64,000 nt of DNA from Pseudonocardia sp. HH130629-09 (GCF_001294645.1 NZ_CP011868.1:620001-684000), one strand, 5' to 3'. Positions 17,291 through 26,161 are shown, counted from the first letter of the stretch. Numbers and translations: made by a program. The notes: generated from the letters alone by a model not told the origin.

Positions 17291-18148
17291 TCAGCCGTGG
17301 TGGCGGTAGTCGACGATCGCCCGGTCGGTGCACGCTCCGCAGTCGGCGCCGACGAACTGTGCGGCGGCGGCCGTGTCGCCGCGCAGCTGGTAGTCCAGCC
17401 AGGCGGTCAGCAGAGCGCGGAACCGGCCTCCGTCGGGGAGCGGCTCGAAGTGGCCGACACCGGCGAACTCGGCGTAGGCCGCCTCGACCTGGGGGGTGTT
17501 CTCGTAGAACGGCTCCACGATCAGCTCCGGCCGCGCCGTCGTGTCCCGCTCGCCCGCCAGGTACAGGATCGGGCCCCGGATGCGCTGCGGCACCGCCAGC
17601 GGCCCCGGCTGCACGGCGACGATGGTCGTGATCAGCGGGTCGGCCGCGGCTACCATCGCACCGGCGCCCCCTGGCGAGTGCCCGGTCGCGGCGATCGCCG
17701 AGGTGTCGACCCGCTGGTAGTAGGGGCTGCCGGGGTCGGCATCGGCCCGCACGAGCGTGCGCGCGCCCGCGAGCATCTCCTGCCCGCTGTTGGCCAGCGG
17801 GGTGTTGGCGGCGGTGACGAGGTAGCCGTGCGAGGCGAGGTGGATCAGCAGGCCTCGGTAGACGGCGGGGATGCCGCCGGTGCCGTTGCCCCAGGTCACG
17901 ACCGGGTGCCGGGTGCCGGGTGGACCGAGGTCGGCGGGCCGGAACACGGTGTGGGTCGCCCCGATCTCCTCGGTGACCTCCTCCGGCCCCGGCGCGCTCC
18001 AACGGTCGATCGGAGCGGCCGTGGTCGCGGTCGCGGTCGCGGTGTGTGCGATCCGACCGGTCGCGGCGGTCGCGGGCTGTGCGGCCGCGACCGGGCCGAG
18101 CAGGGAGCCGACGCACAGCACCGCGGTGAGCAGGGGAGTGACCCGCAC
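17291..18148 (-). CDS. Secreted alpha/beta hydrolase (cutinase/chlorophyllase-like)
   Basis: A 285-residue protein with a signal peptide cleaved near AAAQPATAA. The nucleophile elbow is GHSPGGAG (Ser), the acid lies in YLAGERDTTARPE and the histidine in FAGVGHFEP. An oxyanion-type VTWGNGTGG segment precedes them, and two Cys near the C-terminus (DCGACTD) may form a disulfide. The fold and order resemble the dienelactone/PET-hydrolase-like secreted esterases; the polymer or ester substrate is not known. GTG 18148 has GGAGGAGC upstream. IS30 copy 1 is inserted about 57 bases upstream of this start and may have displaced its promoter. Confidence 0.85.
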   Translation of the reverse strand: MRVTPLLTAVLCVGSLLGPVAAAQPATAATGRIAHTATATATTAAPIDRWSAPGPEEVTEEIGATHTVFRPADLGPPGTRHPVVTWGNGTGGIPAVYRGLLIHLASHGYLVTAANTPLANSGQEMLAGARTLVRADADPGSPYYQRVDTSAIAATGHSPGGAGAMVAAADPLITTIVAVQPGPLAVPQRIRGPILYLAGERDTTARPELIVEPFYENTPQVEAAYAEFAGVGHFEPLPDGGRFRALLTAWLDYQLRGDTAAAAQFVGADCGACTDRAIVDYRHHG

Positions 18149-18204
18149 GCTTGCTCCTCCGTCGGGTGATGCCGGGCGCGACCGTGATAAGCAAAGATAG
18201 CCAA

Positions 18205-19428
18205 CTTGGACTCAACCGGTCAGCGCAACAGTGCTCCGAATCTATCAGCCGGGGTGTCGAAATCAAGCGTTTTGCGCGGTCGGGTGTTGAGGCGTTCCGC
18301 GACGCGGTCGAGTTGGGCCTGGGTGATGTGGTCGAGCCGGGTGCCCTTCGGGAAGTACTGGCGTAGTAGCCGGTTGGTGTTCTCGTTCGTGCCACGCTGC
18401 CAGGGGCTGGCCGGGTCGGCGAAGTAGACGTCCAACCCGGTCCGGGCGGTGACGATGGTGTGGCGGGCCAGTTCCATCCCGCGGTCCCAGGTCAGCGACT
18501 TGCGGACGTGTTCGGGCAGTCGGGCCATCTGCCGGGACAGTTGGTGGGCGACGGTGTGCATGTCGCGCCCTCCGAGCGCGACCAGCACGGTGAACCGGGT
18601 CGCGCGCTCGACCACGGTCGCGATCTGGGTGGTGCCACGCCCGAGCAGCAGATCACCTTCCCAGTGCCCGGGCACCGCCCGATCAGTCACCTCGGCGGGC
18701 CGGTCGTGGATGGAGACCGCGCCGGGGATCTGCGAGCGCCACTGCCCACCGGTGGTGTTGTGCACGTTACGCCGGATCGGACGGCCCGACCGCAGGTGTT
18801 TCTGCAGGTCTTTGGCCAGCACACCGCGGGTCTGCACGAACAGCGACTTGTAGATCGTCTCGTGTGACACCCGCATCCCCGATCCCGGAGCGTAGTGCTT
18901 GGCCAGGTGCCCGGCGATCTGCTCGGGCGACCAGTCCTCACCCAGTCTGGCAGCGACGAACCCACACAGCAGCGGACGACGGGCGAGCAGACACGTCTTG
19001 GGGCGCTGGGCCCGGCGCCAGGCGCGGTCCTCGGCGTCCACAGCACGGTAGGCACGCCGACCCTTGTTGCGGGCGACCTCCCGGCTCACCGTCGAGGCCG
19101 GACGACCGAGCCCAGCCGCGATGGCCCGGATCGAACGATACTGGGCCAGACCACGAGAGATCTCCTCCCGCTCGGCCGCGGTCAGCGTCCCCGGTCGGCG
19201 ACGACGTGATGGCGGCACGTAGCCACCGGTGGACTTGAGCACCGTGAACACCGACCCCGGCGGGCGTCCGATCGCCCGAGCGATGTCACTGATCGACTCC
19301 CCACGCCCCCACCGGACCCACAGATCCGCGCGGTCGGCATCGGACATCCCAGGTCGTCCCAGTCGCGCCATCCCACACCCCTATCATGATCAACTACCCG
19401 GGTGTTGCGCTGACCGGTTGAGTCCAAG
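18205..19428 (-). mobile_element. IS30-family insertion sequence, copy 1
   Basis: A 1224-bp element with perfect 26-base terminal inverted repeats beginning CTTGGACTCAACCGGTCAGC. It is flanked by a 2-base direct repeat AA (18203-18204 and 19429-19430). It encodes one IS30 transposase on the minus strand. It has the same length, ends and encoded protein as the copy at 34415-35638, and I saw no difference between them, which points to recent transposition. Confidence 0.95.
18220..19371 (-). CDS. IS30 family transposase
   Basis: A 383-residue DDE transposase. The N-terminal half holds two helix-turn-helix motifs (ISDIARAIGRPPGSVFTVL and IRAIAAGLGRPASTVSREV). The catalytic core includes PGHWEGDLLLG (first Asp), LTWDRGMELARH (second Asp) and SPWQRGTNENTNRLLRQYFPKG (Glu), as in IS30. 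Full length for the family and uninterrupted. It fills nearly the whole element, starting at ATG 19371. Confidence 0.96.
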   Translation of the reverse strand: MARLGRPGMSDADRADLWVRWGRGESISDIARAIGRPPGSVFTVLKSTGGYVPPSRRRRPGTLTAAEREEISRGLAQYRSIRAIAAGLGRPASTVSREVARNKGRRAYRAVDAEDRAWRRAQRPKTCLLARRPLLCGFVAARLGEDWSPEQIAGHLAKHYAPGSGMRVSHETIYKSLFVQTRGVLAKDLQKHLRSGRPIRRNVHNTTGGQWRSQIPGAVSIHDRPAEVTDRAVPGHWEGDLLLGRGTTQIATVVERATRFTVLVALGGRDMHTVAHQLSRQMARLPEHVRKSLTWDRGMELARHTIVTARTGLDVYFADPASPWQRGTNENTNRLLRQYFPKGTRLDHITQAQLDRVAERLNTRPRKTLDFDTPADRFGALLR

Positions 19429-19431
19429 AAT

Positions 19432-19596
19432 GAGCCTTTTTCAACCTGACCAGCGAGCTTCTGCGTCAGGAGATCGCGAAGGTTGCAGCGCAACTGCTCT
19501 GACCACAGCTGCACAGGTCACCGGCTCGCTAGCTCGGCGTCTGCACCCACACAACCAGGCCCCTGAGCTGCCGGAACGGCAGGTTGAAAAAGGCTC
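19432..19596. repeat. 165-bp MITE, copy A
   Basis: The termini GAGCCTTTTTCAACCT and AGGTTGAAAAAGGCTC are inverted repeats, and no coding sequence lies inside. It is flanked by AAT on both sides (19429-19431 and 19597-19599), a 3-base A-N-T target duplication. The ends resemble those of the IS5-family element at 29422-30363 (GAGCCTTTGCCAACCTGG). The AA duplicated by IS30 copy 1 overlaps the left AAT. Confidence 0.9.
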
Positions 19597-19683
19597 AATG
19601 TTACTTATACGGTCGAGTATGGCCTGTCGTACATGGGCCACCCAGTAGGGTGACGAGGTCGAGCGGAGGAGGTGACGGCCGCG

Positions 19684-20379
19684 GTGGCAGAGTCGGTGTC
19701 GGACGCGGTCGGCGCGGAGCGCACACCGACGACGATTGCGGAGGGTGTGTTCTTCACGACCCCACCCGCCCTGCCCCGAGGTCGACACCGGCTCGGCCGC
19801 GAGGAGGTCTGCACCAAGCGTCGGGAGCGGATGATGATCGCCGCGACCGAGCTGCTGGCCGGCGACGGCTACCGCAACATCGGCGTCCGCGAGATCTGTG
19901 CCCGTGCCGGGGTGTCCCTGACGGCCTTCTACGAGGTCTTCTCGGACAAGGACGAGTGCATGTTCGCGGCCTTCGACCGGTTCGTGAACGTGATCGTCGG
20001 CGGCTTCGCCGAGGTCCACTACCGCTCCGACGACTGGACCTCGATCATCCGGCACTTCACGCTCGTCTACCTGGACCTGCTGGGCCGCGACATCGTCGTG
20101 GCCCGTGCCTTCCTCGTGGAGCTCGAACCGCTGGGCCGGGAGGCCCGGCACCGGAACCGGCTCGCGATGCAGGGCATCGCGGCGCTGCTGGAGGTGCGCC
20201 GCCGGGAGTGGGCGGGCGGTGTCGAGGACGATCTGGAGTCCGAGGTGTTCCTCGTGGTCGTCTACGCGTTGCGTCAGCTCGCGGTCGACATCCTCGACGC
20301 CCCGAACCCGTCCTTCGACGGTTGTGCCAACCGCTGGACACCCTGGCTCGCCCGTCTGCTGCCCCCGCCGACCGGGTGA
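19684..20379 (+). CDS. TetR family transcriptional regulator
   Basis: A 231-residue TetR protein with a long N-terminal extension before the helix-turn-helix (REEVCTKRRERMMIAATELL ... VREICARAGVSLTAFYEVFSDKDE). The C-terminal half is all-helical with no assignable ligand. GTG 19684 is chosen because GGAGGAGG ends about 11 bases upstream; GTG 19672 overlaps that ribosome site. The gene is boxed in by a MITE upstream and a decayed GDP-fucose synthase fragment downstream, so its original target gene may be lost. Confidence 0.8.
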   Translation: MAESVSDAVGAERTPTTIAEGVFFTTPPALPRGRHRLGREEVCTKRRERMMIAATELLAGDGYRNIGVREICARAGVSLTAFYEVFSDKDECMFAAFDRFVNVIVGGFAEVHYRSDDWTSIIRHFTLVYLDLLGRDIVVARAFLVELEPLGREARHRNRLAMQGIAALLEVRRREWAGGVEDDLESEVFLVVVYALRQLAVDILDAPNPSFDGCANRWTPWLARLLPPPTG

Positions 20380-20404
20380 GGCCGCGGTCGGTCGGACGCG
20401 CACC

Positions 20405-20628
20405 TCAGCACGCATGCTCGAGGAACCAGGCGTAGGCGTCGGCGAGCCCGTCGCGCAGCTCGACCGTCGGCTGCCGGCCGAGTCCCCGGATCCGGGTGGT
20501 CTCCAGCAGCTTGCGGGGCGTCCCGTCCGGACGCCGTCGGTCGGGCACGATCAGCCCCTGGAAGCCGACCACGCGGCGATCATCGCGGCCAGGTCGCTGA
20601 TCGCCACGTCGAACCCGCTCCCGGCAGT
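20405..20628 (-). pseudogene. GDP-L-fucose synthase C-terminal remnant
   Basis: The minus strand reads RRPDGTPRKLLETTRIRGLG ... ELRDGLADAYAWFLEHA, the conserved C-terminus of GDP-fucose synthase (NAD-dependent epimerase family). Upstream, DVAISDLAAMIAA is in another frame, so there is a frameshift near 20573. The 5' part is missing at the MITE insertion (20629). It is a dead fragment of a nucleotide-sugar gene. Confidence 0.72.
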
Positions 20629-20793
20629 GAGCCTTTTTCAACCTGACCAGCGAGCTTCTGCGTCAGGAGATCGCGAAGGTTGCAGCGCAACTGCTCTGAC
20701 CACAGCTGCACAGGTCACCGGCTCGCCAGCTCGGCGTCTGCACCCACACAACCAGGCCCCTGAGCTGCCGGAACGGCAGGTTGAAAAGGGCTC
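20629..20793. repeat. 165-bp MITE, copy B
   Basis: Same length and ends as copy A, with few base differences. It is flanked by AGT on both sides (20626-20628 and 20794-20796), again A-N-T. The right-hand AGT is immediately followed by the left end of an IS5-like remnant. Confidence 0.9.
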
Positions 20794-20796
20794 AGT

Positions 20797-20932
20797 GAGC
20801 CTGTGCCAACCTGCTGGACGGGCAGGTCGGCGGCGGTGCGGCGTGGCGTGACCACGAAGGGGTGAAGCTCCTGGTAGACGGGCGATTACCGAGATCAACC
20901 CGCGCTAACCAGGAGATTCAAGGTGTTGTCCC
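20797..20932 (+). mobile_element. IS5-family left-end remnant
   Basis: Begins GAGCCTGTGCCAACCTGCTGG and continues with GGGTGAAGCTCCTGGTAGAC, GGGCGATTACCGAGATC and CCAGGAGATTCAAGGTG. These closely parallel the first 130 bases of the IS5-family element at 29422. Similarity stops at about 20932, just after the position of the transposase start, so only the 5' end is left. Confidence 0.8.
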
Positions 20933-21136
20933 GCGAAGCGGGTGCCCGAAGTGAGATCTGCCCGCTCGGATTCGGAGACGCGGCGCCGGCCCTGCGGTTC
21001 TCGATGGCCTGATCAGAAGCCTGTCCGGTCCGTTGCCGCGGACCGTGACCCGTCACAGTATTGCCGCGAGAGCACCTCATGCCCGGGCCGGCGCCCGTCA
21101 CGGATGCCCACAGCCCGGAACAGGACGAACATCCGC

Positions 21137-21345
21137 ATGCCCATCGTCGCACCCCTCGTCGCCGACAACCACGACCTGCTCATCGGCGTCGACACCCACG
21201 CTGCCAGCCATACCTACGCGATCGTCGAAGCCGCCACCGGGGCTCTGATCGAGCATCGCGAGTTCCCGACCAGCCAGCCTGGTCTGCGCCGAGCGCAGGA
21301 CTGGATCAACCGGCGCGCCGGCTCCCGCTCTGTCCTGGTACTCAT
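21137..21345 (+). pseudogene. IS110-family transposase, N-terminal fragment
   Basis: ATG 21137 opens MPIVAPLVADNHDLLIGVDTHAASHTYAIVEAATGALIEHREFP, an alignment to the IS110 DEDD domain start (GVDTHxxxHxxxVVDxxTGxxLxxREFP). Similarity ends near 21345, where the sequence passes into a cholesterol-oxidase-like remnant. The catalytic C-terminal half is missing. Only the underlined motif GVDTHAASHTYAIVEAATG is needed to recognise it. Confidence 0.75.
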
Positions 21346-21790
21346 CGATGGGCGCCGGCCCCGGACGAGGTGCGGGTCCAGGCCGGTGCCCGGATGGACC
21401 GGTTGCTCTCGTTCCTGCACCGCAACGGTGCGTCGATCACGAACGCCCCCGCTCCGGGCGACGTGACGGTCGCCGGCGTGCTGGCCGTCGGGGGACACGG
21501 GTCCTCGGTGCCCGCGGCCGGTGAGCGACGGGTGCGCGGGCAGAGCTTCGGTTCCGTGTCCAACCTCGTGACCGCGGTGACCGCCGTGGTCTGGGACGCG
21601 GCGCGGGGCGGCTTCGCCGAGCGGACCTTCGACCGGCCGGACCCAGGTGTGCCGCGCTGCTCACCGGGCTGGGGCGCATCGTGCTCACCGAGGTCCGGCT
21701 GCGGGTACAGCCCGCCTATGACCTGCGCTGCCGGAACCACACCGACATCCCGGCAGATGTCCTCGACCGACACACCGTCCAGTCCGTGTT
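21346..21790 (+). pseudogene. FAD-linked cholesterol-oxidase-like (VAO-type) remnant
   Basis: The frame reads EVRVQAGARMDRLLSFL, PAPGDVTVAGVLAVGGHG, then SVSNLVTAVTAVVWDAARG, matching the FAD-binding and early substrate-binding region of VAO-type cholesterol oxidases. At about 21650 the frame shifts and continues ALLTGLGRIVLTEVRLRVQP, then HTDIPADVL. Both ends are missing: the 5' side joins an IS110 fragment and the 3' side fades after 21790. It is a clear relic of a larger oxidoreductase gene. Confidence 0.68.
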
Positions 21791-22010
21791 CGACGAACAG
21801 CGCCTCCGCGCAGTCCAGGAGCTGTTGCGCGTACCGCCCGAGGGACCCGGCCGTGGCGGAAGCCCTGGACGTCCTGGGGGTGAGGCTCGCCCGGCCGATC
21901 GTCTCCAGCTGCCATTCGTCAAGGTTGCATCGTGTAGGTCAAGCGTCTGTCGTGCGCAGGTGGTCCGGTCCGGCGCGCCGGCTGCCCGGTGACGCCGACC
22001 GGTCCGTCCG

Positions 22011-22577
22011 CTACGAGGTGAGTGCGGGGTCCAGCGCGGCGGAGAGCTCCGCGACGCCGACCTGGCCGCGGTAGCGCTCGCCGTTCACGAACAGTGTCGG
22101 CGTGCCGCGGACCCCGGAGCGCACGGCCGCGTTGAACCCGGCCTCCACCCGGTCCTCCGCCAGCTGCGTCGCCGGCCAGACGACCCGGTCCGGACGCACC
22201 CCCGCGGCGACGGCGTGTTCCCGCAGGTCGTCCTGGCGCAGCCGGGGCGGGCCGGGGGCGAACAGCGTCTCGTGCATCTCCCAGAACCGGCCCTCGAAGC
22301 CGGCCATCTCCGCGGCGAGCGCTGCCGCGATGGCGTGCGGATGCACCTCGTGCAGCGGGAAGTGCCGGAACACGAACTGCAGCCGGTCCCCGAAACGGAC
22401 GCGGACCTGCTCCAGGACCGGCGCCGCATCGCGGCAGTACGGGCACTCGAAGTCGCCGTACTCCACCAGCGTCAGCTCGGCCTCGGGTGGGCCCAGGACG
22501 TGGTCGTACGGTCCGACGGGTGGGTCCAGACTGATGGCGGCCTCCTCGTCGTGACCCGCGCAGGGCAGGATCAGCAC
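22011..22577 (-). CDS. DsbA/thioredoxin-like disulfide protein
   Basis: A 188-residue thioredoxin-fold protein with the active site FECPYCRDAAP and the cis-Pro segment GVRGTPTLFVNGERYRG. It has no signal peptide, so it is cytosolic or was once a domain of a larger protein. In many actinobacteria this DsbA-like domain is the C-terminal half of NhaA; here the linker-like LDPPVGPYDHVLGPPEAE remains at its N-terminus, but the gene is separate and inverted. GTG 22577 abuts the ATG of nhaA (22578), leaving no intergenic base. Confidence 0.85.
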   Translation of the reverse strand: MLILPCAGHDEEAAISLDPPVGPYDHVLGPPEAELTLVEYGDFECPYCRDAAPVLEQVRVRFGDRLQFVFRHFPLHEVHPHAIAAALAAEMAGFEGRFWEMHETLFAPGPPRLRQDDLREHAVAAGVRPDRVVWPATQLAEDRVEAGFNAAVRSGVRGTPTLFVNGERYRGQVGVAELSAALDPALTS

Positions 22578-23918
22578 ATGGCGGTGGTGACCCTAGCCGA
22601 GCGCGGCGACCTCTCCGATGCCGCGAGGCGCTTCCTCGGGACCGAGTCCGGATCGGCGGTCCTGCTGGTCGGGGCGGCCGTCGTGGCCCTGGTGTGGGCC
22701 AACCTGGGTGCCGGGTACGAGTCGTTCTGGCACACCGGCTTGGCCGTCTCCTTCGGCGATGCCGCGCTCGACCTCGACCTGAAGCACTGGGTCAACGACG
22801 GCCTGATGGTCCTGTTCTTCCTCTCGGTCGGGCTGGAGATCGCCCGCGAGACGACGCTGGGGGAGCTGCGCGGTTTCCGTGCCCTGGCCGCACCGGCCGC
22901 GGCCGCGCTGGGTGGCCTCGTCGTACCCGCGCTGTTCTTCCTCGCGCTCAACGCCGGGGGTGAGGCAGCGGGCGCCTGGGGCATCGCGATCTCCACCGAC
23001 ACGGCGGTGATGCTCGGGGTGCTGGCGCTGCTCGGGCCGCGCTGCCCGGACCAGCTGCGGGTGTTCCTGCTGGCGCTGGCCATCGTCGACGACATCGGCG
23101 CGGTGCTGGCGATCGCGCTGTTCTACACCGACGAGGTCGACCTGCTCGCGCTGTTCGTCGCCGTCGTGCTGCTCGCCGGGCTGCTCGCGCTGCGCTGGGT
23201 GCGGTTCTGGCGGACGCCGTTCTACGCCGTCGTCGGGATCCTGTGCTGGGTCGCGGTGCTGCGCTCGGGGGTGCACCCGAGCGTCGTCGGCGTCGCGCTC
23301 GGGCTGCTGGTCAACGCCTACGCACCCCGCCGCACGGAGATGGTCGAGGCGGTGCGGATCGGCAAGAACTTCCTGCTCGACCCGACCCCGGAGCGGGCTC
23401 GCACCGCCCGCGCGGTCGCGGTCGCCGCCGTCTCGCCGAACGAGCGGCTGCAGCAGGCGATCCAGCCGTGGAGCAGCTACGTCATCGTGCCGCTGTTCGT
23501 GCTCGCCAACGCCGGCGTGGTGCTCTCGTCGGAGACCCTGTCCGCCGCGGCGACCTCGCTGCTGACCTGGGGCATCGTGCTTGGACTGGTGGTGGGCAAG
23601 CCGATCGGCGTCGCCGTCGGGACGTGGGTCGCGCTGCGCACCGGGCTGGGACGGGTGCCGGACACGCTGCGCTGGGGACAGCTGCTCGGCGGCTCGGCGC
23701 TGTCGGGCATCGGGTTCACCGTGGCGCTGTTCGTCACTGAGCTCGCGCTCACCGACGAGCTGCTCATCGCCGAGGCGAAGATCGGGATCCTCACCGGGTC
23801 GGTGCTGGCGGCGCTGTCGGGCTGGCTGGTGTTCCGGCTGGCCGGCGAGCGCGGTGGGCAGTGCGCGCCGAGCGGGCTGCCGATGCTGCCGCCGCGTCCG
23901 TGGCGGCCGGTGGACTGA
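22578..23918 (+). CDS. nhaA: Na+/H+ antiporter NhaA
   Basis: A 446-residue membrane antiporter. NhaA hallmarks are the GLMVLFFLSVGLEIARE segment, STDTAVMLGVLALLGPRCP, and the ion-binding Asp pair in LALAIVDDIGAVLAIALFY. The GKPIGV and GSALSGIGFTVALFV segments close the core. It exchanges protons for sodium across the cell membrane in pH and salt homeostasis. Its ATG abuts the divergent dsbA-like start, so its promoter must lie inside that gene. The C-terminal thioredoxin domain found in many actinobacterial NhaA proteins is missing here. Confidence 0.94.
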   Translation: MAVVTLAERGDLSDAARRFLGTESGSAVLLVGAAVVALVWANLGAGYESFWHTGLAVSFGDAALDLDLKHWVNDGLMVLFFLSVGLEIARETTLGELRGFRALAAPAAAALGGLVVPALFFLALNAGGEAAGAWGIAISTDTAVMLGVLALLGPRCPDQLRVFLLALAIVDDIGAVLAIALFYTDEVDLLALFVAVVLLAGLLALRWVRFWRTPFYAVVGILCWVAVLRSGVHPSVVGVALGLLVNAYAPRRTEMVEAVRIGKNFLLDPTPERARTARAVAVAAVSPNERLQQAIQPWSSYVIVPLFVLANAGVVLSSETLSAAATSLLTWGIVLGLVVGKPIGVAVGTWVALRTGLGRVPDTLRWGQLLGGSALSGIGFTVALFVTELALTDELLIAEAKIGILTGSVLAALSGWLVFRLAGERGGQCAPSGLPMLPPRPWRPVD

Positions 23919-23929
23919 CCGGCCGCCAC
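23900..23929. terminator. Perfect 12-bp stem-loop at the nhaA stop
   Basis: GTGGCGGCCGGT (23900-23911) and ACCGGCCGCCAC (23918-23929) flank a 6-base loop. The nhaA TGA (23916-23918) lies in the loop/stem junction. It lies between convergent nhaA and the acyl-CoA dehydrogenase, so it probably terminates both. Confidence 0.75.
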
Positions 23930-23950
23930 GGCCCGCGTGCGACGACGGGC

Positions 23951-25209
23951 TCAGCCGGTGACGTCGCGCCCGATCAGCTGCCGGGCCACGATCCACTGCT
24001 GCAGCTCGTTGGCGCCCTCGAAGATCTCCAGGATCTTCGCGTCCCGGTACATCTCCTCCAGGCGGACCGACTCGCCGGACTCCGACACCTGCCGGGCGAA
24101 GCCCAGCGCGCCGTGGATCTGGATCGCCTCGCGGACGAGGTCGTTGGCCAGCCGGGTGCCGTAGGCCTTGGCCATGGCGGCCTCGGGCTCGGCCGACCGG
24201 TCGCCGCGGTCGAGCAGGGTCGCGGCCTTCTGGTAGAGCGTGCGGGCGCACTCGATCTCGGTCGCGCGCTGGGCCATCGTGAACTGCCAGTGCTGCATCG
24301 CGCCGAGCGGTCCGCCGAAGACCTGCCGCGTGCGCAGCCGCTGCACGGCCAGGTCCAGCGCGGCCTGGGCGACGCCGACGCCCGCCGCGCCGATCCCGAT
24401 CCGGCCCCGGACGAGCGCGGACAGGGCCACACCCAGCCCCACGCCCCACTGGCCGAGCAGGTTCCCGGCGGGGACCCGGACGTCGTCGAACACGATGTCG
24501 GCGGTGATCTGGCCCCGGTGGCCCATCTTCAGGTCGGGGGCACCGATCCGGACCCCGGGGTGGACAGGTCGACGAGGAACATGGCGGCCCGGTCGCTGCC
24601 CGCCCCGGCGCGCACGAGCACCGACACCCAGCCGGCGACGACGCTGTTGGTGATCCAGCGCTTGCGCCCGTTGAGCAGGTAGTCACCGTCGGCGGTCGGC
24701 TCGGCGACGGTCTGCATCCGCTCCGCGGTGAGGTCCGAGCTGGTCTCCGGCTCGGTCGTGGCGAAGGAGAACGCGGTGCGACCGCTGGTCAGCTCGGGGA
24801 TCAGCCGGGCGCGCAGCTCGTCGGAGGCGTAGGTGAGCGTCTGCGGGACGAGGATGCACTGGCCGTCGTAGACGCCCGCCATCGAGCTCGAGTGGTAGGC
24901 GATCTCCTCGGTGACCGTGCAGGTGGCGAGCATCGGGTGCGCCAGCCCCGCGCCGAAGTCGGCGCCGAACGGCACCTCGAACAGGCCCTCCTCGGCGAGG
25001 CCGCGGAACGCCTCCCACGGGAAGCTGTCGGCGGACTCCTCGCGGGCGCCGATGTCGCGGGCGTGCGGGGCGAGCCGCTTCTCGACGGCGGCGCGGGCCG
25101 TCGCACGGACCGCGACGATCTCGTCGGGCAGCCAGACGTCGTGGGTCATGCGGTCCTGCGTGCGCGGCACCTGGGTCTCGGTGCCCCGTCCCTGCTCGGC
25201 GATCGTCAC
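23951..25209 (-). pseudogene. Acyl-CoA dehydrogenase, single frameshift
   Basis: The N-terminal part (24529-25209) carries GLAEEGLFEVPFGADFGAG, FATTEPETSSDLTAERM and LNGRKRWITNS, and breaks after LVDLSTPG. The C-terminal part (23951-24526) resumes with MGHRGQITADIVFDDVRVP and contains RQVFGGPLGAMQHWQF, QIHGALGFARQ and EIFEGANELQQWIVAR. Together they make a full acyl-CoA dehydrogenase. One extra G beside 24557-24560 would rejoin the frames in mid-motif. The FAD flavoenzyme would desaturate an acyl-CoA. A palindrome upstream suggests TetR-type control. Real mutation or sequencing error cannot be told apart here. Confidence 0.85.
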
Positions 25210-25242
25210 GGAACGTCCCTCCTCGGTCGACAGCGCACACTA

Positions 25243-25260
25243 ACAGTCATTTCTGACTGT
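25243..25260. promoter_or_regulatory. Operator-like palindrome ACAGTCA-n4-TGACTGT
   Basis: Perfect 7-base arms (25243-25249 and 25254-25260) around TTTC, lying 34 bases upstream of the acyl-CoA dehydrogenase start. Size and symmetry suit a TetR-family fatty-acid regulator. No such regulator is adjacent. Confidence 0.6.
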
Positions 25261-25446
25261 AAGTGGTGTGTGTCTCGACGCGCCCCGGTCCGCGCCGCCC
25301 GCGCGGCGGGCTCGTGATCGGGGTCCCGAGCACCCGTCCGGGTGGTCGGGCACCGGTGTGTCGCCCGGTTCCGGCCGGCCGGCTCCAGGACTGGCAGGGT
25401 GGTCGGCCCACCGGTACCGAGCCGGGCCGGACCTGAGAGGACCTCG

Positions 25447-25815
25447 ATGTCGCAGCCGTACCCCGCCGAATCCAGCCGGATCGCCGCGATCCTCGCCCAC
25501 CTCTCGGCGCCGATCGCCGCGATCCTGAGCGCCGGGCTGCTGAGCCTGGTCGGCCCGCTGCTGGTGTGGCTGGTCAAGAAGGACGACCCGTTCGCGCGGC
25601 GGGCCGCAGCCGGGGCGTTCAACTTCAACCTGTCGTTCTGGGTGCTGTTCATCGTCAGCTGGATCCTGATCTTCACCGTGGTGGGGATCCTCGTGGCGAT
25701 CCCCCTCATGATCGCGCTGTTCGTCGTCTCCGCGTGGTGCCACATCAAGGGCGCGGTGCGGGCGTCGAACAACCGGCCCTACGACTACCCGTTCCAGCTG
25801 CGCGTGCTGTCCTGA
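25447..25815 (+). CDS. DUF4870 membrane protein
   Basis: A 122-residue protein with three predicted membrane helices. AAILAHLSAPIAAILSAG opens it, LVKKDDPFARRAAAGAFNFN is the conserved cytoplasmic loop with the F-N-F-N signature, and the C-terminal helices carry small/Ile residues. This is the DUF4870/Tic20-like family, function unknown. I chose ATG 25447 because the alternative upstream frame has no ribosome site and non-coding composition. Confidence 0.85.
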   Translation: MSQPYPAESSRIAAILAHLSAPIAAILSAGLLSLVGPLLVWLVKKDDPFARRAAAGAFNFNLSFWVLFIVSWILIFTVVGILVAIPLMIALFVVSAWCHIKGAVRASNNRPYDYPFQLRVLS

Positions 25816-25831
25816 GTCCGGGTTGCGCGGG

Positions 25832-25987
25832 TCAGCGGCGTCGGGCGCTGGTCGCGCGGAACGGGAAGCCGTCCTGCGGCCCCGGCTCGTGCTCGAACAC
25901 GACGCGGTCGCCGGCGGCGAGGGTCCGGTAGTCCTCGTCGGTCTGGATCGCGCCGAAGTGCATGAACACGTCCGTCCCCTCCGGCCG
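25832..25987 (-). pseudogene. Cold-shock protein C-terminal fragment
   Basis: The minus strand reads EGTDVFMHFGAIQTDEDYRTLAAG and then a tail ending FRATSARRR, the second half of a cold-shock domain (RNP2-like VFMHF present, RNP1 GxGFI part missing). The 5' half is replaced at about 25987 by sequence of the neighbouring integrative element. The intact csp gene at 29149-29367 ends similarly (FRVTRARRL), but the two differ at many bases. Confidence 0.75.
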
Positions 25988-26161
25988 TTCACCACCCCTC
26001 GCCGCTGCCGGGCCGGAGACGGTGGGTGCCGTGACGGCGCGGCGGTTCGGGGGAGGGTTCGGCCCGCTCGTCGGAACGATCACAAGTCCCGACGTCGACC
26101 TCCGGAATACTCTTCGGCCCGCCGCGATCGTCCCGCCTCCGCACCCGGTGGGCGATGCGTC

